Made by a program: the position numbers and the translations under genes. A stretch of DNA of 64,000 nucleotides, from NCBI RefSeq assembly GCF_014352875.1, contig NZ_CP060695.1, positions 2,015,501 through 2,079,500 of the forward strand. Direction: 5' to 3'. This stretch comes from Polaribacter pectinis. Its GTDB lineage: Bacteria; Bacteroidota; Bacteroidia; Flavobacteriales; Flavobacteriaceae. Numbering within the stretch: position 1 is the stretch's first letter; the number at the start of each line of letters is the position of its first letter. Under the pieces are notes generated by a model, which saw only the letters and a program-made list of their open reading frames with translations, did not search any database and was not told where the DNA came from. Shown in pieces: positions 53,868 through 63,900 of this stretch.

Positions 53868-56711
53868 ATGAAAAAAATAACCTTCGTATTTACCAGCATT
53901 TTATTATTTATTGCTTGTGACAATTCAACCAAAGAAATTGCTTCCGAAGAAAAAGAACTAAGTATCAACTATGAAAAAATCGAGTTAGATAATGGACTTG
54001 ATGTTATTTTTCATGTAGATAAATCTGACCCAGTTGTTGCAGTAGAATTAATGGTTCATGTTGGTTCTGCTAGAGAAGTAGAAGGAAGAACTGGTTTTGC
54101 ACATTTATTTGAGCATTTACTTTTTTTAGAATCTGAAAATTTAGGAAAAGGTGGTTTGGACAAGATGAGTGCAAGAATTGGTGGTTCTGGCGCAAATGGC
54201 TCAACTTCCAGAGACAGAACAAATTACTTACAAACCGTACCAAAAGATGCTTTGGAAAAAATGATTTGGGCAGAAGCAGACAAATTAGGCTGGTTTATAA
54301 ATACAGTTACAGATCCAGTTTTAGCAAAAGAAAAACAAGTTGTTAAAAATGAAAAAAGACAAAGTATAGATAACAGACCTTATGGACACAACCAATATGT
54401 AATTGGTAAAAACTTGTATCCAACAAATCATCCTTATAATTGGCAAGTAATTGGTTCTTTAGAAGATTTACAAAACGCCACTCTAGAAGATGTAAAAACA
54501 TTTTTCAAAAAATGGTATGTACCAAATAATGCGACTTTGGTTTTATCTGGAGACATAGATATTGACCAAGCAAAAGAATGGGTGCACAAATATTTTGATG
54601 AAATTCCTAAAGGCGAAGAAATTCCTGCATTAGATAAAAGACCAGGAAATGTAGCAGAAACAAAGTTTTTATATTATGAAGATAACTTTGCTAGAGTACC
54701 ACAATTAACAATGGTCTGGCCAACTGTAGAGTCTTATCATCCAGATTCTTATGCTTTAGAAGTATTAACTCAATATTTAACTGACGGAAAATCGGCTCCT
54801 TTAAATCAAGTTTTAATAGACGATTTAAAATTGACTTCTTATACATCAATGTTTAATTATATTTCTGAAGTAGCTGGACAAACACAACTTTCAGTAAGAG
54901 CTTTTAATGACAAAAATTTAGATGAAGTAAAAACAGGAATTGAAAAAGGTTTTGCAAAATTTGAGGAAGAAAGAATATCTGAAAAAGATTTAAATAGAAT
55001 AAAAGCAGGACAAGAGACAGATTTTTATAGAAGTTTGTCTAACGTATTAGGAAAAGGTACAAACCTTGCTTCTTATAATACCTATACAGGAAATCCTGGT
55101 TTTGTAACTGAAGACATCAAAAGAACTTTAGCAGTTACTACAGATGATGTAATGCGAGTTTATAATACATATATTAAAAACAAAAATTATATAGCGACAA
55201 GTTTTGTTCCTAAAAACTCGGCTGAATTAGCTTTAAAAGGTTCTGTATTAGCAGAAGTTGTTGAAGAACAAATTGTACAAGGAGCAGAAGAAAAATTCGA
55301 TCCAAAAATTGCTGCAGAATATGAAAAAACTCCTTCTTCTTTTGACAGAAGTAAAGAACCTCCTTACGGAAAAACCCCTTCTTTAGCCGTTCCAAAAGTA
55401 TATGAAAGTAGTTTAGATAATGGATTAAAAATTTACGGAATAGAAAGTGATGAAGTTCCTTTGGTTCAATTTAATATTACAATTGATGGTGGACAATTAT
55501 TAGAATCTATGGACAAATTAGGAGTTGCTAATTTAACTGCAGATTTATTAAATAAAGGTACAAAAAATAAGACTGTTAAAGAATTAGAAGAAGCAATTCA
55601 AGAATTAGGAGCATCCATTTATGTTTATTCTGGAACAGAAGAAATAACCATTAGCGGAACAACATTATCTAAAAACTATTCCAAAACTTTAGCTTTAGTA
55701 GAAGAAATGTTATTAGAACCAAGGTTTGATGCAGAAGAATTCGAGCTACTTAAAAAAGCAACAATTGCAAGCTTAAATCAACAAGAGGCAAACCCAAATT
55801 CTGTTGCAAGAAATGCTTATAATGAGTTGATTTATGGAAAAAATAACATCCGCTCTAAAAACAATTTAGGAACAGTTTCATCGTTAGAAGCTATTACTTT
55901 AGAAGATGTAAAATCTTTTTACAACAATTATATTTCGCCTTCTGTTGCTAAAATATTAGTGGTGGGAGATATTTCAGAAAAAGAAATGATTGCATCTTTA
56001 AATAATTTAAATTCAAAATGGGCTTCAAAAGAAGTAACAATTCCAGAATATAAAACGCCAGATGCGCCAACAAAACCTGCTGTTTATTTTTATGACATTC
56101 CAAATGCAAAACAATCTGTTTTACAATTTGGCACACCAGCTTTGGCTGCTACAGATAAAGATTTTTATGCAGCTTCAGTTATGAATTACATTCTTGGTGG
56201 TGGTGGATTTGCTTCTCGTTTAACACAAGAATTACGTGAAGGTAAAGGATATACTTATGGAATTCGATCTGGTTTTTCTGGCACAAAAGCAAAAGGTGCT
56301 TTTACTATTTCAAGTGGCGTAAGATCTAATGTTACTTTAGAATCTGCACAATTAGTGAAGAAAATTTTAGAAGAATATCCAAATACATTTTCTGATAAAG
56401 ATTTAGAAACTACAAAAAGTTTCTTGATAAAGAGTAATGCAAGAGCATTTGAAACTGCAGGCGCAAAATTAAGAATGTTGTCTAATATTAGCGATTATGG
56501 TTGGAAAGCAGATTATGTAAAGGAAAGAGAAGCAACTGTAAATAATATGACAAAAGAGCAAATTAAAGAACTGGCAAACAAATACATAAACCCAGATAAA
56601 ATGATTTGGTTGGTTGTTGGAGATGCAGAAACGCAATTAAAAAGAATGAGAGAATTAGGTTATGGAGAACCAATTTTGTTGAATAAAACACAGAAACCTA
56701 TTAAGAATTAA
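53868..56711 (+). CDS. M16 family zinc protease, lipoprotein
   Basis: 947 residues, two M16 halves. The N-terminus MKKITFVFTSILLFIAC is a lipoprotein signal with Cys17. The inverted zinc motif is His79-x-x-Glu82-His83 in FAHLFEHLLF. The second half (about 515-940) lacks that motif but carries the R/Y region (LTQELREGKGYTYGIRSGF), as in inactive partner halves of fused pitrilysin-like enzymes. It should degrade peptides in the periplasm or at the outer membrane. Its TAA stop lies within a heptamer repeat. Confidence 0.93.
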   Translation: MKKITFVFTSILLFIACDNSTKEIASEEKELSINYEKIELDNGLDVIFHVDKSDPVVAVELMVHVGSAREVEGRTGFAHLFEHLLFLESENLGKGGLDKMSARIGGSGANGSTSRDRTNYLQTVPKDALEKMIWAEADKLGWFINTVTDPVLAKEKQVVKNEKRQSIDNRPYGHNQYVIGKNLYPTNHPYNWQVIGSLEDLQNATLEDVKTFFKKWYVPNNATLVLSGDIDIDQAKEWVHKYFDEIPKGEEIPALDKRPGNVAETKFLYYEDNFARVPQLTMVWPTVESYHPDSYALEVLTQYLTDGKSAPLNQVLIDDLKLTSYTSMFNYISEVAGQTQLSVRAFNDKNLDEVKTGIEKGFAKFEEERISEKDLNRIKAGQETDFYRSLSNVLGKGTNLASYNTYTGNPGFVTEDIKRTLAVTTDDVMRVYNTYIKNKNYIATSFVPKNSAELALKGSVLAEVVEEQIVQGAEEKFDPKIAAEYEKTPSSFDRSKEPPYGKTPSLAVPKVYESSLDNGLKIYGIESDEVPLVQFNITIDGGQLLESMDKLGVANLTADLLNKGTKNKTVKELEEAIQELGASIYVYSGTEEITISGTTLSKNYSKTLALVEEMLLEPRFDAEEFELLKKATIASLNQQEANPNSVARNAYNELIYGKNNIRSKNNLGTVSSLEAITLEDVKSFYNNYISPSVAKILVVGDISEKEMIASLNNLNSKWASKEVTIPEYKTPDAPTKPAVYFYDIPNAKQSVLQFGTPALAATDKDFYAASVMNYILGGGGFASRLTQELREGKGYTYGIRSGFSGTKAKGAFTISSGVRSNVTLESAQLVKKILEEYPNTFSDKDLETTKSFLIKSNARAFETAGAKLRMLSNISDYGWKADYVKEREATVNNMTKEQIKELANKYINPDKMIWLVVGDAETQLKRMRELGYGEPILLNKTQKPIKN

Positions 56712-56721
56712 GAATTAAGAA
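56701..56721 (+). repeat. TTAAGAA heptamer repeated three times
   Basis: Three perfect head-to-tail copies of TTAAGAA cover the last codons and stop of the M16 gene and run into the intergenic space. Confidence 0.85.
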
Positions 56722-56736
56722 AAAATCTCACAAAAT

Positions 56737-56772
56737 AAATCCCATTTTCTACTTTAGAAAATGGGGTTTTTA
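56737..56772 (+). terminator. Terminator after the M16 protease gene
   Basis: AAATCCCATTTTCT and AGAAAATGGGGTTTTT pair across a five-base loop (one G-T pair) with T after. Confidence 0.8.
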
Positions 56773-56844
56773 AATACAATATTTATTTTTAGTCTTACGT
56801 CATAAGTCATTTTTGTCATGAGTTAATAAATAATAAACCTACTG

Positions 56845-56872
56845 ACTGCAAACTGCCGACTGAAGACTGCCT
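56845..56872 (-). repeat. ACTGNNN heptamer array
   Basis: ACTG occurs at 56845, 56852, 56859 and 56866, exactly seven bases apart, with another at 56841; the array runs up to the fabD stop. The three variable bases differ between units. Confidence 0.7.
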
Positions 56873-57755
56873 ACTCAAAAGAAGCTCCACTCGCAGTAAC
56901 ACTTCTATCTATTTTACGCATTAAACCTTGTAAAACTTTTCCAGGTCCAACTTCTATAAATTCAGTTCCACCATCAGCAATCATTGCTTGTATAGATTGT
57001 GTCCATTTTACAGGCGCAGTTAACTGAATCATTAAATTTTTCTTAATCTCATCTGCACTTGTAACAGCACTTGCAGTTACATTCTGATAAACAGGACAAG
57101 TTGGCTCACTGAATTCAGTTGCCTCAATTGCAGCAGCTAATTCCTCTCTTGCAGGCTCCATCATTGGTGAGTGAAATGCACCTCCAACAGGTAATAAAAT
57201 TGCTCTTTTTGCTCCTTTTTCAGTTAAAACTTTACACGCTTTTTCAACCGCTTCAATTTCTCCAGAAATCACCAATTGTCCAGGGCAATTGTAATTTGCA
57301 GCCACTACTACTCCATCTATTTCTGCGCAAGTTTCTTCAACAATAGTATCTTCCAAACCTAAAACAGCAGCCATTGTAGAAGGTGCAGCTTCACACGCTT
57401 TTTGCATTGCCAAAGCACGTTTAGAAACCAATGTTAACCCGTCTTCAAAAGACAAAACTCCGTTTGCAACCAATGCAGATAATTCTCCCAAAGAATGTCC
57501 AGCAACCATTTCTGGTTTAAAATCGTCTCCTAAAACCTTCGCCAAAATTACAGAATGTAAGAAAATTGCAGGCTGTGTAACTTTCGTTTCTTTCAATTGT
57601 TCTGCAGTTCCTTCGAACATAATATCTGTAATAGAGAACCCTAAAATATCATTCGCTTTCTCGAAATATTCTTGTGCTAAAGGCGATTTTTCGTACAAAT
57701 CCAATCCCATTCCTGTAAATTGTGCTCCTTGACCAGGAAATATATATGCTTTCAT
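56871..57755 (-). CDS. fabD: Malonyl-CoA:ACP transacylase
   Basis: 294 residues from the ATG at 57755 (MKAYIFPGQGAQFTGMG); a longer ATG adds 11 basic residues not seen in the family. Catalytic Ser88 is in GHSLGELSALVANG, with GGAFHSPMMEPAREEL carrying the catalytic His and FIEVGPGKVLQGL near the end. It loads malonate onto acyl carrier protein for fatty acid synthesis. It stands alone with repeat arrays on both sides. Confidence 0.96.
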   Translation of the reverse strand: MKAYIFPGQGAQFTGMGLDLYEKSPLAQEYFEKANDILGFSITDIMFEGTAEQLKETKVTQPAIFLHSVILAKVLGDDFKPEMVAGHSLGELSALVANGVLSFEDGLTLVSKRALAMQKACEAAPSTMAAVLGLEDTIVEETCAEIDGVVVAANYNCPGQLVISGEIEAVEKACKVLTEKGAKRAILLPVGGAFHSPMMEPAREELAAAIEATEFSEPTCPVYQNVTASAVTSADEIKKNLMIQLTAPVKWTQSIQAMIADGGTEFIEVGPGKVLQGLMRKIDRSVTASGASFE

Positions 57756-57806
57756 TTTTACTATTTTTATTCGTTTAGTTGTCGGCAAAAATAATCATTT
57801 TTATTT

Positions 57807-57958
57807 GAAGCTATTTCCTGCTTTCACTACTCGCTTTTTTTTATGCTAAATTTATTTAAGCATCTCATTTTTTTAAAAATTAATTTCATTATTCTAACTG
57901 ATACTGAATCGAGTTCAGCATAAAAAAAGAGCTCAAACAAACCGTTCAATCAGGGCTA
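57807..57958 (-). repeat. Structured dispersed repeat, copy B
   Basis: Reverse orientation of copy A at 16903-17057. On the minus strand it starts TAGCCCTGATTGAACGGTTTG and ends AAAGCAGGAAATAGCTTC. The hairpin arms are kept (ATGCT...AGCAT) while loops differ. It lies between the fabD start and rpe; no gene is seen in this 300-base gap apart from it. Confidence 0.72.
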
Positions 57959-58047
57959 AACTTGTTTGTGAACTTTCCCTCTTTATCAAACAGAAACAAA
58001 ACCTATGTTTTCTATGTTTCTATGTAGTCAGTTTTTTTAAAATCAAT

Positions 58048-58055
58048 TACCTTTG
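58048..58055 (+). promoter_or_regulatory. -7 element for rpe
   Basis: TACCTTTG fits TAnnTTTG and lies 30 bases before the ATG at 58086. No convincing -33 was found. Confidence 0.45.
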
Positions 58056-58085
58056 TAAAAACAATAACTACACAACAACAAACAA

Positions 58086-58742
58086 ATGAGTAATTTAATT
58101 GCACCTTCAATTTTAGCAGCAGATTTTGGTAATTTGCAAAGAGACGTAGAAATGGTAAACAATAGCGAAGCAGATTGGTTTCATATTGATATTATGGATG
58201 GTGTTTTTGTGCCAAATATTTCTTACGGAATGCCAGTTTTAAAAGCAATTTCTAAACACGCAACAAAAACTATAGATGTGCATTTAATGATTGTAAATCC
58301 AGATCAATACATACAAACATTTGCAGATTTAGGCGCAAACATTCTTACAGTTCATTACGAAGCTTGTACACATTTACACAGAACAGTTCAAGCAATAAAA
58401 GCTGCAGGAATGAAAGCAGGAGTTGCTTTAAATCCTCACACACCAATCTCTGTTTTAGAGGATATTATAGTAGATTTAGATTTGGTTTGTATTATGAGTG
58501 TAAATCCTGGTTTTGGCGGACAATCTTTTATAGAAAATACTTATAAAAAAACGGCACAATTAAGACACTTAATCGAATTTGCAGAATCTAACTGTCAAAT
58601 AGAAATTGATGGAGGAGTTACAAATCTAAACGCTAATAAATTAATTGAAGCTGGAGCAAATGTGTTAGTTGCAGGAAGTTATGTTTTTGGAGCAGAAAAC
58701 CCAACAGAAACAATAGAAGATTTAAAAAACTTAATAAACTAA
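58086..58742 (+). CDS. rpe: Ribulose-phosphate 3-epimerase
   Basis: 218 residues, TIM barrel. Interconverts ribulose 5-phosphate and xylulose 5-phosphate in the pentose phosphate pathway. Active-site blocks are IAPSILAADF, DWFHIDIMDGVFVPNISYG, TIDVHLMIVNP, CIMSVNPGFGGQSF and IEIDGGVTNLNA. Its stop abuts the TTG start of the next gene without a base between. Confidence 0.96.
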   Translation: MSNLIAPSILAADFGNLQRDVEMVNNSEADWFHIDIMDGVFVPNISYGMPVLKAISKHATKTIDVHLMIVNPDQYIQTFADLGANILTVHYEACTHLHRTVQAIKAAGMKAGVALNPHTPISVLEDIIVDLDLVCIMSVNPGFGGQSFIENTYKKTAQLRHLIEFAESNCQIEIDGGVTNLNANKLIEAGANVLVAGSYVFGAENPTETIEDLKNLIN

Positions 58743-60101
58743 TTGCTATATACAGTAATAGACATAGAGACTACAGGAAATGGATATAAAGGTTCTAAAA
58801 TAACCGAAATATCCATTTTTGTTTTTGATGGAAAGAAAGTTGTAGACGAATACACAACACTTATAAATCCAGAACAAAATATCCCGCCATTTATTACCAA
58901 TCTTACAGGCATTACAAATGCAATGGTAAGGAATGCACCTAAATTTTATGAAGTTGCTAGAAAGATTGAAGAAATTACAAAAGACACCATTTTTGTAGCA
59001 CATAATGTAAACTTCGATTATAACATAATTCAAGCTGAATTTAAAAGTTTAGGATTCGATTTTAAACGAAAAAAACTATGTACAGTTCGTTTGTCGAGAA
59101 AAATTATTCCTGGTTTAAATTCTTACAGTTTAGGTAATATTTGTACTTCAGAAAATATTCCAATTAACGGCAGACACAGAGCCAAAGGCGATGCAGAAGC
59201 CACAACAGAATTATTTAGAAGGTTAATTGAAAGAGATGATCAATTTATTATTAATTCATTTCTGCACCCACGTTCTAGACAAGCAACCTTACCACCTCTT
59301 TTAGATAAAAAAGTTGTTGATAATTTACCCGAAACTTTTGGCGTTTATTACTTTAAAAATTTAGCAAAAGAAGTTATTTATGTTGGTAAAGCTAACAACA
59401 TAAAGCAACGTGTAATCAGTCATTTTTACGATAAAAAGAAAAAGGAACAAAATATGTGTTTAGAAACCGCAGACATTTCTTTTACAGAAACTGGTAGCGA
59501 ATTACTAGCACTACTTTTAGAGTCTGAAGAAATTAAACACATTTATCCAAAATATAATAGAGCGCAAAGAAGAGCAGGAGAAGCTGTTGGTTTATTTTCT
59601 TATGAAGATCAAAAAGGGATTATTCATTTGGCTTATAACCGCTTAAAATTAGCTCCCAATCCAATAATGAAGTACTATTCTGTTGCAGAATGTAGAAATC
59701 ATTTAGAGGTTCTTTGTAAAGAATTTGAATTATGCCCTAAATATTGTCATTTACAAACCAATGTCTCTAGTTGTTTTCATTATCAACTGAAAGAATGTAA
59801 AGGTATTTGTTGCGATAAAGAAGCTGTGGATGATTATAATATTCGTGTTAGACAAGCCATTAAATCTGTAGGAATTGATGCAGAAAATTTAGTTATTAAA
59901 GAAACAGGAAGAACAAAAGACGAAGTAGGTTTTGCTTTAATTTTAGATGGAATCTACAAAGGAATTGGTTATTTAGATACTTCTCAAGATGTGCTATTAG
60001 AAAAACCAGCAGATTATCAATTCTTTGTTGAACCAAAAAAAGATAATAGAGATATTCAAAGAATTATTTCAGCATATTTAAAGAAAATTAATAGCCATTA
60101 A
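58743..60101 (+). CDS. DEDDh exonuclease fused to a GIY-YIG (UvrC-like) nuclease
   Basis: 452 residues from a TTG at 58743, directly after the rpe stop. Residues about 1-170 are a DnaQ-like 3'-5' exonuclease: YTVIDIETTG (Asp7, Glu9), HNVNFDYNII, and HRAKGDAEATTELF with the His-Asp pair. From about residue 195 a GIY-YIG fold begins (TFGVYYFKNLAKEVIYVGKANNIKQRVISHFY), and a Cys-rich segment follows (CPKYCHLQTNVSSCFHYQLKECKGICC). Similar two-part proteins are described as Cho/UvrC-like homologues in several bacteria; a role in DNA repair is likely but unproven. Confidence 0.9.
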   Translation: MLYTVIDIETTGNGYKGSKITEISIFVFDGKKVVDEYTTLINPEQNIPPFITNLTGITNAMVRNAPKFYEVARKIEEITKDTIFVAHNVNFDYNIIQAEFKSLGFDFKRKKLCTVRLSRKIIPGLNSYSLGNICTSENIPINGRHRAKGDAEATTELFRRLIERDDQFIINSFLHPRSRQATLPPLLDKKVVDNLPETFGVYYFKNLAKEVIYVGKANNIKQRVISHFYDKKKKEQNMCLETADISFTETGSELLALLLESEEIKHIYPKYNRAQRRAGEAVGLFSYEDQKGIIHLAYNRLKLAPNPIMKYYSVAECRNHLEVLCKEFELCPKYCHLQTNVSSCFHYQLKECKGICCDKEAVDDYNIRVRQAIKSVGIDAENLVIKETGRTKDEVGFALILDGIYKGIGYLDTSQDVLLEKPADYQFFVEPKKDNRDIQRIISAYLKKINSH

Positions 60102-60120
60102 TTTATTAATCTAAACAAAA

Positions 60121-60150
60121 AAAGAGAGGCTAAAAAAGCCCCTCTCTTAC
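60121..60150. terminator. Bidirectional terminator between exonuclease and CBS genes
   Basis: AAGAGAGGC and GCCCCTCTCTT pair around a short A-rich loop, with A and T-like runs outside, serving both converging genes. Confidence 0.75.
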
Positions 60151-60166
60151 TAACTAATCAATTAAA

Positions 60167-60586
60167 CTACTGTAATTGAGCTACTAAATAATTTATTAAA
60201 TCTCTTGTTGTTACAATTCCAACCAATTCACCATCTTCTACCACAGGTAGCGCATGAAACTCTTTCTTTGTAAGTAATTCTGCCACTTCTTTAATTGTAG
60301 CATAAGGTGGTACCATAATTACATTCTTTGCCATTACTTGTTCTATTGTAAAGGTATTATAAACATAAGTTTCCACTCCTTTTTCATCATCTGTTACGTC
60401 TGAATATCCTATTTTTAGAATATCTGTATAACTTAACATTCCTATAATTTCCTTATCTTTTACAACTGGAATATGCTTAATTTTATTCTCTAAAAATAAT
60501 TTTTCTGCAGTTACTAAATCATCACTTATATTTAGTGTTACCAAATCTGTTGCCATTATTGCTGATACAGGTGTTCTTTTTTTCAT
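60167..60586 (-). CDS. Two-CBS-domain protein
   Basis: 139 residues holding only a pair of CBS domains: first TPVSAIMATDLVTLNISDDLVTAEKLFLENKIKHIPVVKDKEIIGMLSYTDILK, then VMAKNVIMVPPYATIKEVAELLTKKEFHALPVVEDGELVGIVTTRDLINYL, split by an acidic stretch. CBS pairs bind adenine nucleotides and usually regulate a partner. None is adjacent, so the target is unknown. Confidence 0.9.
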   Translation of the reverse strand: MKKRTPVSAIMATDLVTLNISDDLVTAEKLFLENKIKHIPVVKDKEIIGMLSYTDILKIGYSDVTDDEKGVETYVYNTFTIEQVMAKNVIMVPPYATIKEVAELLTKKEFHALPVVEDGELVGIVTTRDLINYLVAQLQ

Positions 60587-60691
60587 GATATTTTCTTTTA
60601 ATTTCTATATCAAATTTCTTAATTTATTAGAATATAAAAGATGATTTTTATCAGTTAAAAGAAAGAATTTTTATAATATCTTATAAAGATA

Positions 60692-60723
60692 AAAAGCTTA
60701 AGAAATTTAATTCTTAAGCTTTT
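60692..60723. terminator. Orphan terminator-like hairpin
   Basis: AAAAGCTTAAGAA and TTCTTAAGCTTTT are perfect complements around a short loop, with A and T runs. It is not next to the end of any recognised gene. Confidence 0.55.
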
Positions 60724-60882
60724 ATGAATACTATAACTTTACTGATTTTTTTTTAATATTAAAGCCCTGAATAAAAGGTGGGATTAAAATTTTTTGGGGA
60801 AATTTTAAAAATTGCATTAAAAGATAAAATGTTTAAAAAAGATCTTTTAAGAACCACCTTTTAGTTGGTTTTTTTATAAAAC

Positions 60883-60918
60883 AAAAGCAACAAGCTCTAT
60901 TTAGAGTTCGTTGCTTTT
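60883..60918 (-). terminator. Terminator of the large secreted protein gene
   Basis: AAAAGCAAC pairs with GTTGCTTTT and an inner stem GCTCTA with TAGAGT extends it; on the minus strand T follows. It lies 17 bases after the stop at 60936. Confidence 0.75.
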
Positions 60919-60935
60919 TTGTTTTTTTATAATAG

Positions 60936-63900
60936 TTATTCAATAACTATTTTCTTGCTAATTTTTCCTTTGTTGGTATATACATTAACAATGTAAATCT
61001 GGTTGACTAAATTTTTAGTTTCTAGTCTGTTCTCTGGTTTAGATTCTAGGTTTTTCCATTGTGCTACTTTTTGTCCAAGTATGTTAAACAATTGCACTTT
61101 GGTAATCTCTAGGTTATCTAAATTCTGAATCACCATTTCTTTATTCGCGTTGTCCATAAACACAGCGATTGTTTTCTGTAATTCTTCATTGATGTTATCA
61201 TCTACACCTAAAGTAGAATTCTCTACAAAAGATAACACAAATCTGTCTGTGTAAGTACCTTTTTCTAATTGGTATACAGCACTTTTATCGTTTATTTGCT
61301 GTGTTTCTCCTGTAAGCTTGTCTTTGATAAATACATCTTGATTGTTAATGTATTTCATCTCATCAATTGTAATGGTAATTAAACCATTTTTATTCATGAT
61401 TACTTCTAAAGGAACTTCTAAATCATTAGAGATTTCTTGCACTCCTGTAATTACATAGCCTAATTCATCATTTGGAAACTTCCAATAGAAATCCGTAGTA
61501 TTGGTATCATACATTTCAGAGTCATATCCTTTTTCAAAGGCAAAAGAATTTGATGAATGAAAAGAGGCTCCAATTTGACGGTGAAGGTTTGTTCCTTGGT
61601 CGTCTTGGTAGTTCATTCCTAGTTTTATAATAGGTAACTCAAATCCAGTAGTCTCATCAGATTTAGCACTTTCACCTCTTAAGAATACAGAAGAACCTGT
61701 TCCTTCTGTTTTAAATTCTCTTTGACTGTTGTTAAAGACAATTGGGCCACCATCTGTTGCATCTCCTTGTACAAAGAATCCTTGTCCAATGGCAATGTAA
61801 GGTTCTGGAGCCGTGTAAGAATCTGCATATTGGCTACCACCTGTACTTGGTGCACATACAATTTTCCCATCATCTTTAAAGATGACACTGTCTACGAAAA
61901 AGTCGTTGGTGTCGTTAGAGGTTAATGTAACATCACTACCAGGTTCTATACATATAATTACATAACCCTCGTCATAAGAACCATCTGTATGTTGAAATAC
62001 AAAGTTTCCTTTATCAGCATTGTCTATTTTAATTTTTATGTTTTTATCTACCATAGATTTGTACACAACTCTTAAAGTATCTAAACCTCTAGAGATGTTA
62101 GAGAACTTTACAAAGCTAGTATTGGTGTTCATGTTTGCTACATCTAAAGCTTGATCTTGTGTAATAGAAACATTATACTCATCTGCATCTTCTACTTCTA
62201 CAGTATACTCAAAAGGAGCATTTGCAGAAGGGTCATTTGCAGTAACCCCCATAGAGATATTTCTTGTAGCATACCCACCAATGTATCCTGCAAAATTATG
62301 TCCGGCAGAACCTTCGTCAACAGTACTTTCTGACACATGCTGCCAAAAATATAATGTTGCATTGGTAGAGTTTATATTGTCTTCAATAAACTTCTTAACA
62401 CTCATTGCAGACGGGAATGGGTTTCCTATTAAATAAGACTCATTAGCCCCTACAGGCGCAACCGTATTAAAGTTACCATCGTTAGGAGTTCCTAAAAACG
62501 TGTAGTTTTGTGGTCTTCCTGGTCCTTTAAAGATATATCCGTCTCCTTTATCTAAAGGAAGTCCTCTATATTTATGAGCCCAATTAGATCTTCCGTTAGA
62601 TCCTGGTGAATATGAATATACCCAGTGTTCTGCTAGCGTAATAGGATCTGTTGTTGCTCCATCATAACCTCCAACGAAAGTAATGTCTTTAGCAATCGTT
62701 CCAATACTAGATGTAGCATCTAAAGGTGTTGTTCCGTCTTTTAAAACAGTTTCTAAAGAGTAGGTGTTTGCTCCAATAGTATTTACTGGAGAACTCATGT
62801 AATTGTATCTATACAAACTAGGTACTGTTGAGTTTTGGTCTACTAATAGTTTTCCACTACCAGATACTTTAGTTGTTCCTGTATGGGTTTGTATCAATTG
62901 TGAAGTACCTACTAAACGAATCTCATCATTAGAATTTGTTAAAGTGATGTCATTAGTAACTACTAATAACTCATCTGTAACTGCTAATTTACTATTGTTA
63001 TTCACAACAAGTTTTCTTGCGCTTAATCTACTACCAATATGGTTGTAGTTTTCTTCTACAACTGTGTGCCTAGATCTATCTGGGAATCCGTTATTCCAAA
63101 CATTACCTGTTCTTGTAGTAACATTGATTCTATGCAAACCTAATCTTGTGTTGGCATCTGTGTTAGAATTAATGATTTCTGAAATAAGAGGATCATGTGG
63201 ATGTCTTTCTGGACCTCCATCTCCTAACAATTTGTACGGATCTAAATAATCTGGATCTGTTACAATATCGTTTACAAATACAACCCACTCGCTAGGTGTA
63301 TAGTCTTTATTTGGTACTAATGTCTCATCGATTCTAACATAAGAGGTCTTATCTGCAAAACCTGAAACAGCATCGTATCTAAAGTTATATGAACCTTTAT
63401 CTGTAATAGCAGATAGAGTAATAATATCATTTGCTCCACCAATATCTGTAAGTGCATCATTTGTGATTACTCTTGCTGGTTCTGAATTATCGAAATTAGT
63501 GATCACATTCGAAGAGTTTCTAAATAATACAGATTCTCCTGGATCTAGAACTGCAGGAACGATAAAGTTAACATCTGGAAGTACTCCTAACTGGTCTCCT
63601 GTTTTATCTTTATATAATTGAATTTTAATAAGATTTGCTGGAATACTATTTGTTGTACTAATGTTTGTGATTTCAATCCATCTTTCTGAACCAAATTGAT
63701 ATACTTGCGTAATCATTGGGGTTCCATTTGCTCCTGTATCTCTATAATCGAAATCTCCAATTGTATTAAAATCATTGTCTACATCACCTAAATCGGCAAC
63801 ACTAGGTGGATTGTGATTATCATTTACAGTAGATCCTGAAATACTAGAATCGTTATTTTCATCAAAAATATCGTATAAACCATCTCCATCTACATCACCT

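Larger units (their letters stand above)
60587..60935. other. Gene-free gap with three hairpins
   Basis: About 350 AT-rich bases. Contains an isolated terminator-like hairpin at 60692-60723, a weaker one near 60852-60877 (AACCA with TGGTT, then T7), and the terminator of the large secreted protein gene at 60883-60918. No convincing open frame was found. Confidence 0.6.

Noticed and set aside
57119..57346. 75-codon frame of Gln and Leu opposite fabD
   Set aside because: Low-complexity artefact of Lys/Glu/Ala codons in fabD read on the other strand.
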